From Curvibacter sp. (lineage in GTDB: Bacteria; Pseudomonadota; Gammaproteobacteria; Burkholderiales; Burkholderiaceae_C), in the NCBI GenBank assembly GCA_020248905.1, contig JADCGR010000016.1, positions 1 through 64,000 on the forward strand: a DNA stretch of 64,000 nt, in the 5' to 3' direction. Of this stretch, positions 20,762 to 27,374 are shown in pieces. The translations under genes and the position numbers were made by a program. The notes under the pieces are model-generated. The model was not told the origin of the DNA and did not search any database. It saw nothing but the letters and a program-made list of their open reading frames with translations. How positions within the stretch are numbered: the stretch's first letter is position 1; each line of letters starts with the position of its first letter.

Positions 20762-21172
20762 TCAGCGGGGAATCGCGTAGGTGCCCACGGCGTGGGCCAC
20801 GGGCTCGTCCGAGCCCTCCGAGTACAGCGTCACCTCGCCCACGGCCAGCGTGCGGCCCAGCTTGAGCAGCTTGCACACGCCGATCACATCGCGGTCGCCC
20901 GCGGGCTTGCGCATGAAATTGAAACTCAGGCTGGTGGTCACGGCCAGCGGCACGATGCCGATCTCACCCAGGATGGCCACGTACAGCGCCACGTCGGCAG
21001 TGGCCATCATCACGGGGCCGGACACCGTGCCGCCGGGCCGTAGTTCGGCCTCGCCCACGGCGTGTCGCACAGTGGCGGACTTTCGGCCCACCGAGACGAT
21101 GGTGCAGCGGGTCTGCGGGAACTCGTGTACGAGAAATTCGGAAAGCTGGGTCAGGGTGGGTGGCGTTGACAT
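20762..21172 (-). CDS. PaaI-family hotdog thioesterase
   Basis: A 136-residue hotdog-fold protein. The segment ELRPGGTVSGPVMMATADVALYVAIL carries the usual helix with Gly-Gly and a catalytic-type Asp (Asp60), followed by the strand VTTSLSFNFMRKP. Members hydrolyse acyl-CoA or phenylacetyl-CoA thioesters. The ATG at 21172 gives normal length; a longer reading to 21478 adds non-family sequence. It stands alone, flanked by decayed gene pieces. Confidence 0.85.
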   Translation of the reverse strand: MSTPPTLTQLSEFLVHEFPQTRCTIVSVGRKSATVRHAVGEAELRPGGTVSGPVMMATADVALYVAILGEIGIVPLAVTTSLSFNFMRKPAGDRDVIGVCKLLKLGRTLAVGEVTLYSEGSDEPVAHAVGTYAIPR

Positions 21173-21318
21173 GGGACGGAATGGGCAGCTGGGCACGACG
21201 TTCCGGGGTGGCGCGCACCGCCGTCTGCCGCGTCGCTGCATCATAGCGGCCCGGTACGGGCATACGGCGGCCTGGCAGGTGTCGCTTCTTGGCTCGCTCG
21301 ACGCGAACGGGGTGTCTG

Positions 21319-21465
21319 CCTCGACGGCAGGGAGCGCAACAAGTCCCATACCACCGCGTTGGCGGCCAGGGCCTGCGCGGCGGGTTCCTTGCCCTGGGCC
21401 ACCATCTGAGCGCCGGGCCAGCTGTGACCCCCGGCCTCGGTCACACACAGCTGCACCCAGTGGTG
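21319..21465 (-). pseudogene. C-terminal remnant of a PHB-depolymerase-type esterase gene
   Basis: One minus-strand frame reads HHWVQLCVTEAGGHSWPGAQ and then GKEPAAQALAANAVVWDLLRSLPSR. GGHSWPG with the catalytic His, and the closing helix before a short tail, are typical of the esterase/PHB-depolymerase (LpqC-like) family. An in-frame stop lies just upstream and the rest of the enzyme is absent, so this is a fragment. Confidence 0.45.
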
Positions 21466-21512
21466 TTGCGTTCAGCATTCCGACTGAGGTGCGTCGTGGC
21501 AGTGCCCGCGTG

Positions 21513-21614
21513 AGCCAGGCTCAACAAAGCAGCAACCGTCGTTATCAAAGCTTGAACGGGCAAAGTGGCCTGAAAGCTGGTGATGGTGGTTTCCAAGTCA
21601 ACGTATCCGGCCAA
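21513..21614 (+). pseudogene. Fragment of a filamentous haemagglutinin/CdiA-type adhesin
   Basis: The plus-strand frame reads QQSSNRRYQSLNGQSGLKAG and then DGGFQVNVSGQ. The pattern SxxxQSGIxAGDGGFQVNVxG is characteristic of haemagglutinin repeats in two-partner secreted adhesins and contact-dependent inhibition proteins. The frame then runs into unrelated sequence and no other part of such a gene is nearby. Local GC is lower than in the neighbours, fitting acquired DNA. The remainder of 21466-21676 shows nothing else I can name. Confidence 0.45.
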
Positions 21615-21676
21615 ATATGCGCACCGACGCGTACGCTGAGCAATGAGCTTGTAGAGCGTGGCGTTTGCCAAGACCG

Positions 21677-22354
21677 TCAAGCACGGCGCAACAGGTGCGC
21701 ATGCACCGCCCCGGCCTTGAGGTGGCGGTGCAGCGCCAGCCCCAGCGGGGCCAGGGTCTCTTCGGCCCAGGGTGTGGGGGATTCGAGGTAGATGTAGCCA
21801 CCCGGGGCCGTGGCCTGCACGGCGGCTCGCAATGCAGCGTTGAAAAGGTTGGCGTCGAACGGCGGGTCCAGAAACACGAGGTCTGCGGTTGCCGAAGGCC
21901 AGGCCTGCAGCGCGGCGATGCCCTCACCGCGTCGTACCTGCACAGTGCTGGCATCCAGCTGTTCCTTGATCCTCTTGAGCTGCGCGACGAGCACAGCGTT
22001 CTGCTCGACCAGGATCACCTCCTTGGCGCCGCGAGAGGCAGCCTCGAAGCCCAGCGCGCCGGTACCCGCGAAGGTGTCCACGCAGCGCCAACCGGTGAGA
22101 TCCTGGCCCAGCCAGTTGAACAGGGTTTCGCGCACGCGGTCGGGCGTGGGGCGCAGGCCCTGCGTGTCGGCCACGGGCAGCTTGCTGCGCTTCCACTGCC
22201 CGCCGATGATGCGCACCTCCCCTGCGGGCCGCCCAGTTTGGGGACGACCGGCGGACTTCTTCGCGACCTGGGCTTGGACAGGTCTATCTTGAGCGGAGCC
22301 CAAGGGCGCAGCCCGAACGGGGTTCCCTGCCCGTTCGGGCGGCTTACCTGGCAT
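21677..22354 (-). CDS. rsmD: 16S rRNA (guanine(966)-N(2))-methyltransferase
   Basis: Methylates G966 of 16S rRNA. The conserved core begins EVRIIGGQWKRSKLPV and continues with LRPTPDRVRETLFNWL, the SAM site VDTFAGTGALGFEA and the catalytic LDPPFDANLF. With the ATG at 22354 the protein has about 50 residues before the core, which is longer than E. coli RsmD (about 12). This extra part is encoded by sequence containing a strong hairpin (22311-22340) and repeat-like DNA. The start overlaps the stop of the upstream M16 gene by 11 bp, so translation is probably coupled. Confidence 0.93.
   Translation of the reverse strand: MPGKPPERAGNPVRAAPLGSAQDRPVQAQVAKKSAGRPQTGRPAGEVRIIGGQWKRSKLPVADTQGLRPTPDRVRETLFNWLGQDLTGWRCVDTFAGTGALGFEAASRGAKEVILVEQNAVLVAQLKRIKEQLDASTVQVRRGEGIAALQAWPSATADLVFLDPPFDANLFNAALRAAVQATAPGGYIYLESPTPWAEETLAPLGLALHRHLKAGAVHAHLLRRA
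22311..22340. repeat. Hairpin/repeat inside the 5' end of rsmD
   Basis: gcccgaacgg and ccgttcgggc are exact reverse complements separated by 10 nt, located within the first codons of rsmD. Adjacent bases 22270-22283 (ggcttggacaggtc) resemble 26252-26264 downstream of ftsY, suggesting a related dispersed repeat at both places. Confidence 0.45.
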
Positions 22355-23696
22355 CGCGCCCGCCCACAATGACGGTGACCATGCGCTCGGGTTGCAGCTT
22401 GCGCGCGAACGCCGCCTTGATGTCGGCCAGCGTGACCATCTCGACCTGCTGCGTCCACGTGTCGAGGTAGTCCAGCGGCAGACCGTGGGCGGCGATATTG
22501 GCTACGTTGTCGAGGAGCTTGCGGTTGCTGTCGATGCGCAGCGCGAAGCCGCCCACGAGGTTGTCCTTGGCGGCCTTGAGTTCCACCGCGGTGGGGCCTT
22601 GCTCGACGAAGCTGCGTAGCGTGTCGCGCGCCACCTGCACGGCCTGGGCGGCCTGGTCGGGCCGGGTCTGCAGACCGATGGCAAAGGCACCCGCATGCAG
22701 GCCGGGGCTGAAGTAGCTGTAGACGCTGTAGCTCAGGCCCCGCTTCTCGCGGACCTCGGTGGTGAGCCGCGAGACAAAGCCGCCGCCCCCCAGAATGTAG
22801 TTGCCCACCGTCAGCGCGAAGAAATCCGGGTCGTCGCGCTTGAAGCCCGGTTGGCCGATGAAGACATGGGCCTGCGCCGAATCGAAGGGGATGGCACGCT
22901 CCTGCGCTGCGGCCAGCGGCTGCACCTGCGGCACGTCGGGCAGCGCCTCGCAGGGGCCGGGGTTGGCGGCCTGCAGGCGCGCGAGCAGCTGCGTGACCAG
23001 CGCGTCGGCCTGGGCGCGGGTGACGGCACCCACGATGCTCACACGCGCGCGGCAAGGCCGCAAGTAGCGCGCGTGCCAGACCTGCATATCGGCCACGCCG
23101 ATGCGCGCCAGGGCCTGGGCGTTGCGGTCGTAGCCGTAAGGATGGGCCCCAAACACAGCCTGGTTGAAGGCACGGCTGGCATGGGTGGCGGGCCGGGTGT
23201 CGGCCTCCTTGAGGGCGGCGATGGTGCGCTCGCGCTCGCGCACCCAGACCTCGGCCGGGTAGGCGGGCTCGGCCAGCTGGCGCGCCGCCAGCGCCACGGC
23301 ACGCTGCAGCAGATCGGGGTAGGTGAGGCTGCGCAGCGAGAAACTCACGCGGTCCACACCATCCCCGCCGCCAAAGCTGGCACCCAGATCGGCCCAGGCT
23401 TCGCCCAGGGCGTTTTCATCAAGAGCCGGTTCAGCGTTGTCATTCGCGCGGATGCCCTTGCTCATCATGGCCGTACTCACGCCAGCCAGGCCAGCCTGGT
23501 GTGCAGGATCGCGCCGGCCGCCAGCGTCAAACTCGATGCGTACATCGACCATGGGTACGGTGGGGCTCTCGACCAACCAGACCGCAGCACCCGAGGGCTG
23601 GGTCCAGTGCTGGATGGGAATGCCCGCCTGGGACAGACCGGCGAGGCCGAGCAGAGCGGCGGCAGCTACGTTTTTGATAGCAATCATGTGTCTCAT
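22344..23696 (-). CDS. M16-family (pitrilysin) peptidase, non-catalytic subunit, exported
   Basis: A 450-residue M16 protein starting with a signal peptide (MRHMIAIKNVAAAALLGLAG). The place where active members carry HxxEH reads GLAGVSTAMMSKG, so the zinc ligands are gone. The second-domain Arg/Tyr signature survives in EVREKRGLSYSVYSYFSPG. Such subunits pair with a catalytic partner. Here the partner gene ends 10 bp upstream, and a gaggag ribosome site supports the ATG at 23696; a longer reading to 23984 would overlap the partner. Probably periplasmic. Substrates are unknown. Confidence 0.92.
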   Translation of the reverse strand: MRHMIAIKNVAAAALLGLAGLSQAGIPIQHWTQPSGAAVWLVESPTVPMVDVRIEFDAGGRRDPAHQAGLAGVSTAMMSKGIRANDNAEPALDENALGEAWADLGASFGGGDGVDRVSFSLRSLTYPDLLQRAVALAARQLAEPAYPAEVWVRERERTIAALKEADTRPATHASRAFNQAVFGAHPYGYDRNAQALARIGVADMQVWHARYLRPCRARVSIVGAVTRAQADALVTQLLARLQAANPGPCEALPDVPQVQPLAAAQERAIPFDSAQAHVFIGQPGFKRDDPDFFALTVGNYILGGGGFVSRLTTEVREKRGLSYSVYSYFSPGLHAGAFAIGLQTRPDQAAQAVQVARDTLRSFVEQGPTAVELKAAKDNLVGGFALRIDSNRKLLDNVANIAAHGLPLDYLDTWTQQVEMVTLADIKAAFARKLQPERMVTVIVGGRDAR

Positions 23697-23706
23697 GGGC
23701 CGCTCC

Positions 23707-25092
23707 TCAGTGGCGTGCGCCCGCGGGTGGCTGGCGGCGCGGGCGGTTGGGATCGGGTGGCTGCGGCAGCAGGGTGGCCACGGTGAGTTGGGCATCGCCA
23801 AAGTACCGCGCGGCCACCGACTGCACCTGTTCCGCCGTGATGCCGCGCAGGCGTGTGAGCAGCCGGTCGTTGCTTTCCAGCGGCAGGCCCAGCACCCAGT
23901 AAGTGCCCAGCTCACGCGCCTGGTTGAAGAGCGAATCGCGCTTGTAGACCTCGCTGGCCACCCACTGCGTCTTGACGCGCTCAAGCTCGGGGGCGCTCAC
24001 GCCCTCACGCGCGATGCGCGCGACCTGCTCGCGCAGGGCGGCCTCCACCTGCGCGGCCGTCTTGCCCGGCGCCGGCACGCCGTCCAGCACGAACATCTGC
24101 GGGCCACGGCCCAGCAGGCCGTTGCTGGCGCCGGCGCTGTCGGCCACGCGGTCCGCGCCCTGGGTCAGCGCGCGGTCCAGGCGCGCGCCGCTGTAGCCGT
24201 CGAGTACGGCGGCCAGCACGGTGAGGGCCAGCGCATCGTCATCCTCGGCCGTGGGCGCATCCAGGCTGCGCAGGCCGGGCACCTTGAAGGCCAGTGTGAC
24301 ATAAGCCTGTTCAGCGGGGGCCTGAAGGTCCACCCGCTTGAGGCCCGCCTGCGGCGGCTCGATGCGGGGCTTGCGCGCGGGCACGGCGCGCGCGGGAATA
24401 GCTCCATAGTGCCGCTCGGCCAGGCGTTTGACCTGCGCAGGATCGACGTCGCCCACGACCACCACCACGGCATTGGCGGGCACATACCACTTGCGGTAAA
24501 AGGCGCGGGCGTCCTCGGGCGTCATGCTGTCGAGGTCGCTCATCCAGCCCACGATGGGGCGGCGGTAGGGCGAGGCGGCGTAGGCCGTGGCCATCAGGGT
24601 TTCGTAGAGCAGGGAGCGCGGGTTGTCTTCGGTCCGCAGGCGGCGCTCTTCCTTGACCACCTCGATCTCCCTGGTGAACTCGGCGTCGGGCCAGCGGTTG
24701 TTGGCAAAACGGTCGGCCTCAAGCTTCATCACGTCCTCAAGCCGCCGGGCCGGAATCTGCTGAAAGTAGCCCGTGTAGTCCAGGCTGGTGAAGGCGTTCT
24801 CGCGCCCACCCAGCGCCGCCACCCGGCGCGAGAACTCGCCGGCCTTGAGCGTCTTCGTGCCTTTGAAAAGCATGTGCTCCAGCACATGGGCGACGCCGCT
24901 GGCGCCATCGACTTCGTCCATGCTGCCTACACGCAGCCAGACCATGTGGGCAACGGTGGGTGCGCGGCGGTCGGGCTGAACGATCAGCGTCATGCCATTG
25001 GCCAGGGTGGATTGCTGGGCGCGGGGCTGGGCCGGGGCCGTGGCCGGGCCGAGCACGACAAGCGCCACAAGGGCGGTGAGGAGGTGTTTCAT
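23707..25092 (-). CDS. M16-family (pitrilysin) zinc peptidase, catalytic subunit, exported
   Basis: A 461-residue zinc peptidase with a signal peptide (MKHLLTALVALVVLGPA, cleavage near AQP). The inverted zinc motif HxxEH is intact at His69-Val-Leu-Glu72-His73 in ASGVAHVLEHMLFKG, followed by ALGGRENAFTSLDYTGYF and the downstream glutamate region REIEVVKEERR. The start at 25092 gives a sensible leader; longer readings run into the divergent ftsY gene. It forms a two-gene unit with the inactive subunit downstream, as in other bacterial M16 pairs. Confidence 0.94.
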   Translation of the reverse strand: MKHLLTALVALVVLGPATAPAQPRAQQSTLANGMTLIVQPDRRAPTVAHMVWLRVGSMDEVDGASGVAHVLEHMLFKGTKTLKAGEFSRRVAALGGRENAFTSLDYTGYFQQIPARRLEDVMKLEADRFANNRWPDAEFTREIEVVKEERRLRTEDNPRSLLYETLMATAYAASPYRRPIVGWMSDLDSMTPEDARAFYRKWYVPANAVVVVVGDVDPAQVKRLAERHYGAIPARAVPARKPRIEPPQAGLKRVDLQAPAEQAYVTLAFKVPGLRSLDAPTAEDDDALALTVLAAVLDGYSGARLDRALTQGADRVADSAGASNGLLGRGPQMFVLDGVPAPGKTAAQVEAALREQVARIAREGVSAPELERVKTQWVASEVYKRDSLFNQARELGTYWVLGLPLESNDRLLTRLRGITAEQVQSVAARYFGDAQLTVATLLPQPPDPNRPRRQPPAGARH

Positions 25093-25120
25093 AGAATGAC
25101 TGGATTGTAGAAACGCCTGT

Positions 25121-26173
25121 ATGTTCAATCTTTTCAGGAAAAAAAGCCCCGCCGACGCTCCAACGCCTGCCGCTGCAGCTGAAGCGCCCGCCCGACCGGG
25201 CTGGCTGGGCAAGCTGCGGGCGGGCCTGCGCAAGACGGGTTCAAGCCTTGCGACGGTGTTCACGGGCGCGCGCATCGACGAGGCGCTCTACGAGCAGCTT
25301 GAAGAAGCCCTGCTCATGGCCGACGCTGGCGTCAACGCCACGCAGTTCCTGCTGGACGACCTCAAGCGCCGTGTGAAAGAGACCGGCACCACCGAGCCGG
25401 CCGCCGTCAAGGCGCTGCTGGTGGATGCGCTGGCCGAACTGCTGGCGCCGCTCGAAAAGCCGCTGACCATCGGTGCCCAGCAGCCCACAGTGATCATGGT
25501 GGCGGGCGTCAATGGCGCGGGCAAGACCACGAGCATCGGCAAGCTCACACACCATCTATCCAATGAGGGCGCCAGCGTGCTGCTGGCCGCGGCCGACACC
25601 TTCCGCGCGGCCGCACGCGAACAGCTCATGGTCTGGGCTGAGCGCAACACCGTGGAGATCGTGCACCAGGCAGGCGGCGATCCGGCCTCAGTGTGTTTCG
25701 ATGCGGTGAGCGCGGGCAAGGCGCGCGGCAAGGACGTGGTAATCGTGGATACGGCTGGCCGCCTGCCCACGCAGCTGCACCTGATGGAAGAGCTGCGCAA
25801 GATCAAACGCATCATCGCCAAGGCCGACAGTGCCACCGCCGGGCCGCCCCAAGGTGGCACAGCCCCGTCGGGGGGCAGCGCAGCACACGAAGTGGCAAGC
25901 GTGGGGGCCCACCGTTCGCCGCCGCACGAGGTGCTGCTGGTGATCGACGGCAACACGGGCCAGAACGCGCTGATGCAGCTCAAGGCCTTCGACGAGGCGT
26001 TGGGTCTCACGGGGCTGATCGTCACCAAGCTCGACGGCACGGCCAAAGGCGGAGTGCTGGCGGCCATTGCGCGCGAGAAGCCGGTGCCCGTGTATTTCAT
26101 CGGCGTGGGCGAGCAGCTCGACGATTTGGAGACCTTCCGCGCGCGCGAGTTCGCGCAAGCCCTGCTGGACTGA
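25121..26173 (+). CDS. ftsY: Signal recognition particle receptor FtsY, with an inserted segment
   Basis: SRP receptor GTPase that docks ribosome-nascent chain complexes at the membrane. Visible are the N domain, the P-loop GVNGAGKTT (129-137), AADTFRAAAREQL, DTAGRLPTQLHLMEEL, the TKLDGTAKGG motif and the final GVGEQLDDLETF. The acidic A domain is very short. Residues about 241-267 are extra: between KADSATA and PPHEVLLVIDGNTGQNAL, where relatives run on directly, lies a Gly/Ala/Ser/His-rich stretch encoded by GC-repeat-like DNA (25841-25920). The insertion keeps frame and follows the G3 switch region, so the protein is probably still functional. Confidence 0.95.
   Translation: MFNLFRKKSPADAPTPAAAAEAPARPGWLGKLRAGLRKTGSSLATVFTGARIDEALYEQLEEALLMADAGVNATQFLLDDLKRRVKETGTTEPAAVKALLVDALAELLAPLEKPLTIGAQQPTVIMVAGVNGAGKTTSIGKLTHHLSNEGASVLLAAADTFRAAAREQLMVWAERNTVEIVHQAGGDPASVCFDAVSAGKARGKDVVIVDTAGRLPTQLHLMEELRKIKRIIAKADSATAGPPQGGTAPSGGSAAHEVASVGAHRSPPHEVLLVIDGNTGQNALMQLKAFDEALGLTGLIVTKLDGTAKGGVLAAIAREKPVPVYFIGVGEQLDDLETFRAREFAQALLD
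25841..25920. repeat. GC repeat-like segment inserted in frame within ftsY
   Basis: The stretch starts gggccgccccaagg and contains agccccgtcggggggcagcg and ggcaagcgtgggggccc. This composition and order are typical of intergenic dispersed repeats in Comamonadaceae (recalled, not searched). It encodes the roughly 27 residues that interrupt the conserved FtsY G domain. Confidence 0.55.
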
Positions 26174-26204
26174 GACCTCCGGCCATCATGACGCTCTCGC
26201 GGTC

Positions 26205-26275
26205 TGCGTTCGCCCTGAGCTTGTCGAAGGGCCCTTCGTCACTGCCGAAGACAGGCTTGGACAGGCTAAGCCAGA
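26205..26275. repeat. Dispersed repeat of the ttcgccctgagcttgtcgaa type
   Basis: Between ftsY and the TauE gene lies ttcgccctgagcttgtcgaa followed by the palindrome cgaagggcccttcg (26225-26238), and then aggcttggacaggctaagcc. The first block is a well-known dispersed sequence in many proteobacterial genomes. The last block resembles 22270-22283 in rsmD. Confidence 0.5.
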
Positions 26276-26287
26276 ACGGAGGGGGCA

Positions 26288-27058
26288 ATGAATCCGAGCC
26301 CTCCTCCATCGCCTGCCATGCCTGACATGCTGCTCGTCCTGCTGATCGGCGCGGCGCTCGGTGGCCTGGTGCAAGGCCTGTCAGGCTCCAATTTCGGCGT
26401 GACCTCCACCTCGGTCTGGGCCTGGTTTCTGGCGCCGCAGCTGGTAGCACCGCTGGCCCTGGCGGGCTCGCTCGCGGGGCAGCTGCTGGGCGCGCTCACA
26501 CTTCGCCGTCGCTGGCACTGGCGGCGCTTTGTGCCCTTTCTGGCCGGTGGGCTGCTGGGCTTGCCACTGGGCGTGCTGCTGTTGCCGCTGCTGGACATGG
26601 CGCTTTTCAAGATCGTACTGGGCAGCTCGCTGGTGCTGGCCTGCCCCGCCCTGCTGCTCGCTGGCGAGCTGCCGCCCATCCGCTGGGGCGGGCGCCTGGC
26701 CGATGCGCTGGCAGGGGCTGCGGGCGGCATTCTGGGCGGCCTGGGTGGCTATACCGGCGTGATCCCCACGTTGTGGACGACGCTGCGCGATCTGCCGCGT
26801 GACGAGCAGCGCGCCATCATCCAGAACTTCAACCTGGGCATCCAGCTGGTGGCAATGGCGGCTTACCTTGTGCAAGGCTACGTCTCGCTGGCGCTGCTCC
26901 CCCAGCTGGCGGTGGTGCTTCCGGTCGCCCTGTTGTGCTCCTGGCTGGGCACCCGACTGTACCTGGGTCTTAGCCAGCACCGCTTCCGGCAGCTGTTGCT
27001 GTTGCTGCTGACCGGCTCGGGCGCGGCGATGCTGGTCTCGGGGCTCGTGCGGGTCTGA
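26288..27058 (+). CDS. TauE/SafE-family membrane permease
   Basis: A 256-residue inner-membrane protein with about seven to eight hydrophobic helices and the repeated TauE/SafE (DUF81) organisation: LIGAALGGLVQGLSGSNFGV in the first half and LAGAAGGILGGLGGYTGVIP in the second. Family members are proposed exporters of sulfite, sulfoacetate or related organosulfur anions; the substrate here is not evident. The ggaggggg ribosome site supports the ATG at 26288. Confidence 0.87.
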   Translation: MNPSPPPSPAMPDMLLVLLIGAALGGLVQGLSGSNFGVTSTSVWAWFLAPQLVAPLALAGSLAGQLLGALTLRRRWHWRRFVPFLAGGLLGLPLGVLLLPLLDMALFKIVLGSSLVLACPALLLAGELPPIRWGGRLADALAGAAGGILGGLGGYTGVIPTLWTTLRDLPRDEQRAIIQNFNLGIQLVAMAAYLVQGYVSLALLPQLAVVLPVALLCSWLGTRLYLGLSQHRFRQLLLLLLTGSGAAMLVSGLVRV

Positions 27059-27174
27059 ACGCCTGCGACATTCTTCGGGGTCCCGCCCGGGCAAGCCTGC
27101 GGTCAGGATTGCCCTCCGGCGTCGGCCCGCAGAGAATGGAACTCCAAGGCCCATGAGCGGCCCGAGGGCCTTCC

Positions 27175-27273
27175 ATGTTGAAGCACATTACCGACCGCCT
27201 TGGTCGTAAACTTACGGCCGACCGGATGTCTTGGCAGCCGACGCTGACCGGCCTGCTCCCGCCAGCGGCGTGA
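27175..27273 (+). CDS. Possible small ORF sharing a segment with the downstream GGDEF-EAL gene
   Basis: A 32-codon frame contains SWQPTLTGLLPPAA near its end. The same bases tggcagccgacgctgacc occur at 27232-27249 and, exactly 200 bp further on, at 27432-27449, where they encode SWQPTLTFL in the GGDEF-EAL protein. It could be a leader peptide, a partial duplication of the gene's start, or chance. No convincing ribosome site is present. The rest of the 316-bp gap 27059-27374 holds only an imperfect dyad (ggtcgtaa-ac-ttacggcc, 27203-27220). Confidence 0.2.
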   Translation: MLKHITDRLGRKLTADRMSWQPTLTGLLPPAA

Positions 27274-27374
27274 CGCTAGCCGACACGGCGATGGCCCGGG
27301 CCTTACCCTGACTTGAGCACCCCCGGCTGCAGGCGCAGAATGAACTCTTTTTCTTTCATACGAGCCCAACCATC

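Noticed and set aside
21441..21680. 79-codon minus-strand ORF with hydrophobic stretch
   Set aside because: It overlaps the better-supported adhesin and esterase fragments on both strands and matches nothing I know.
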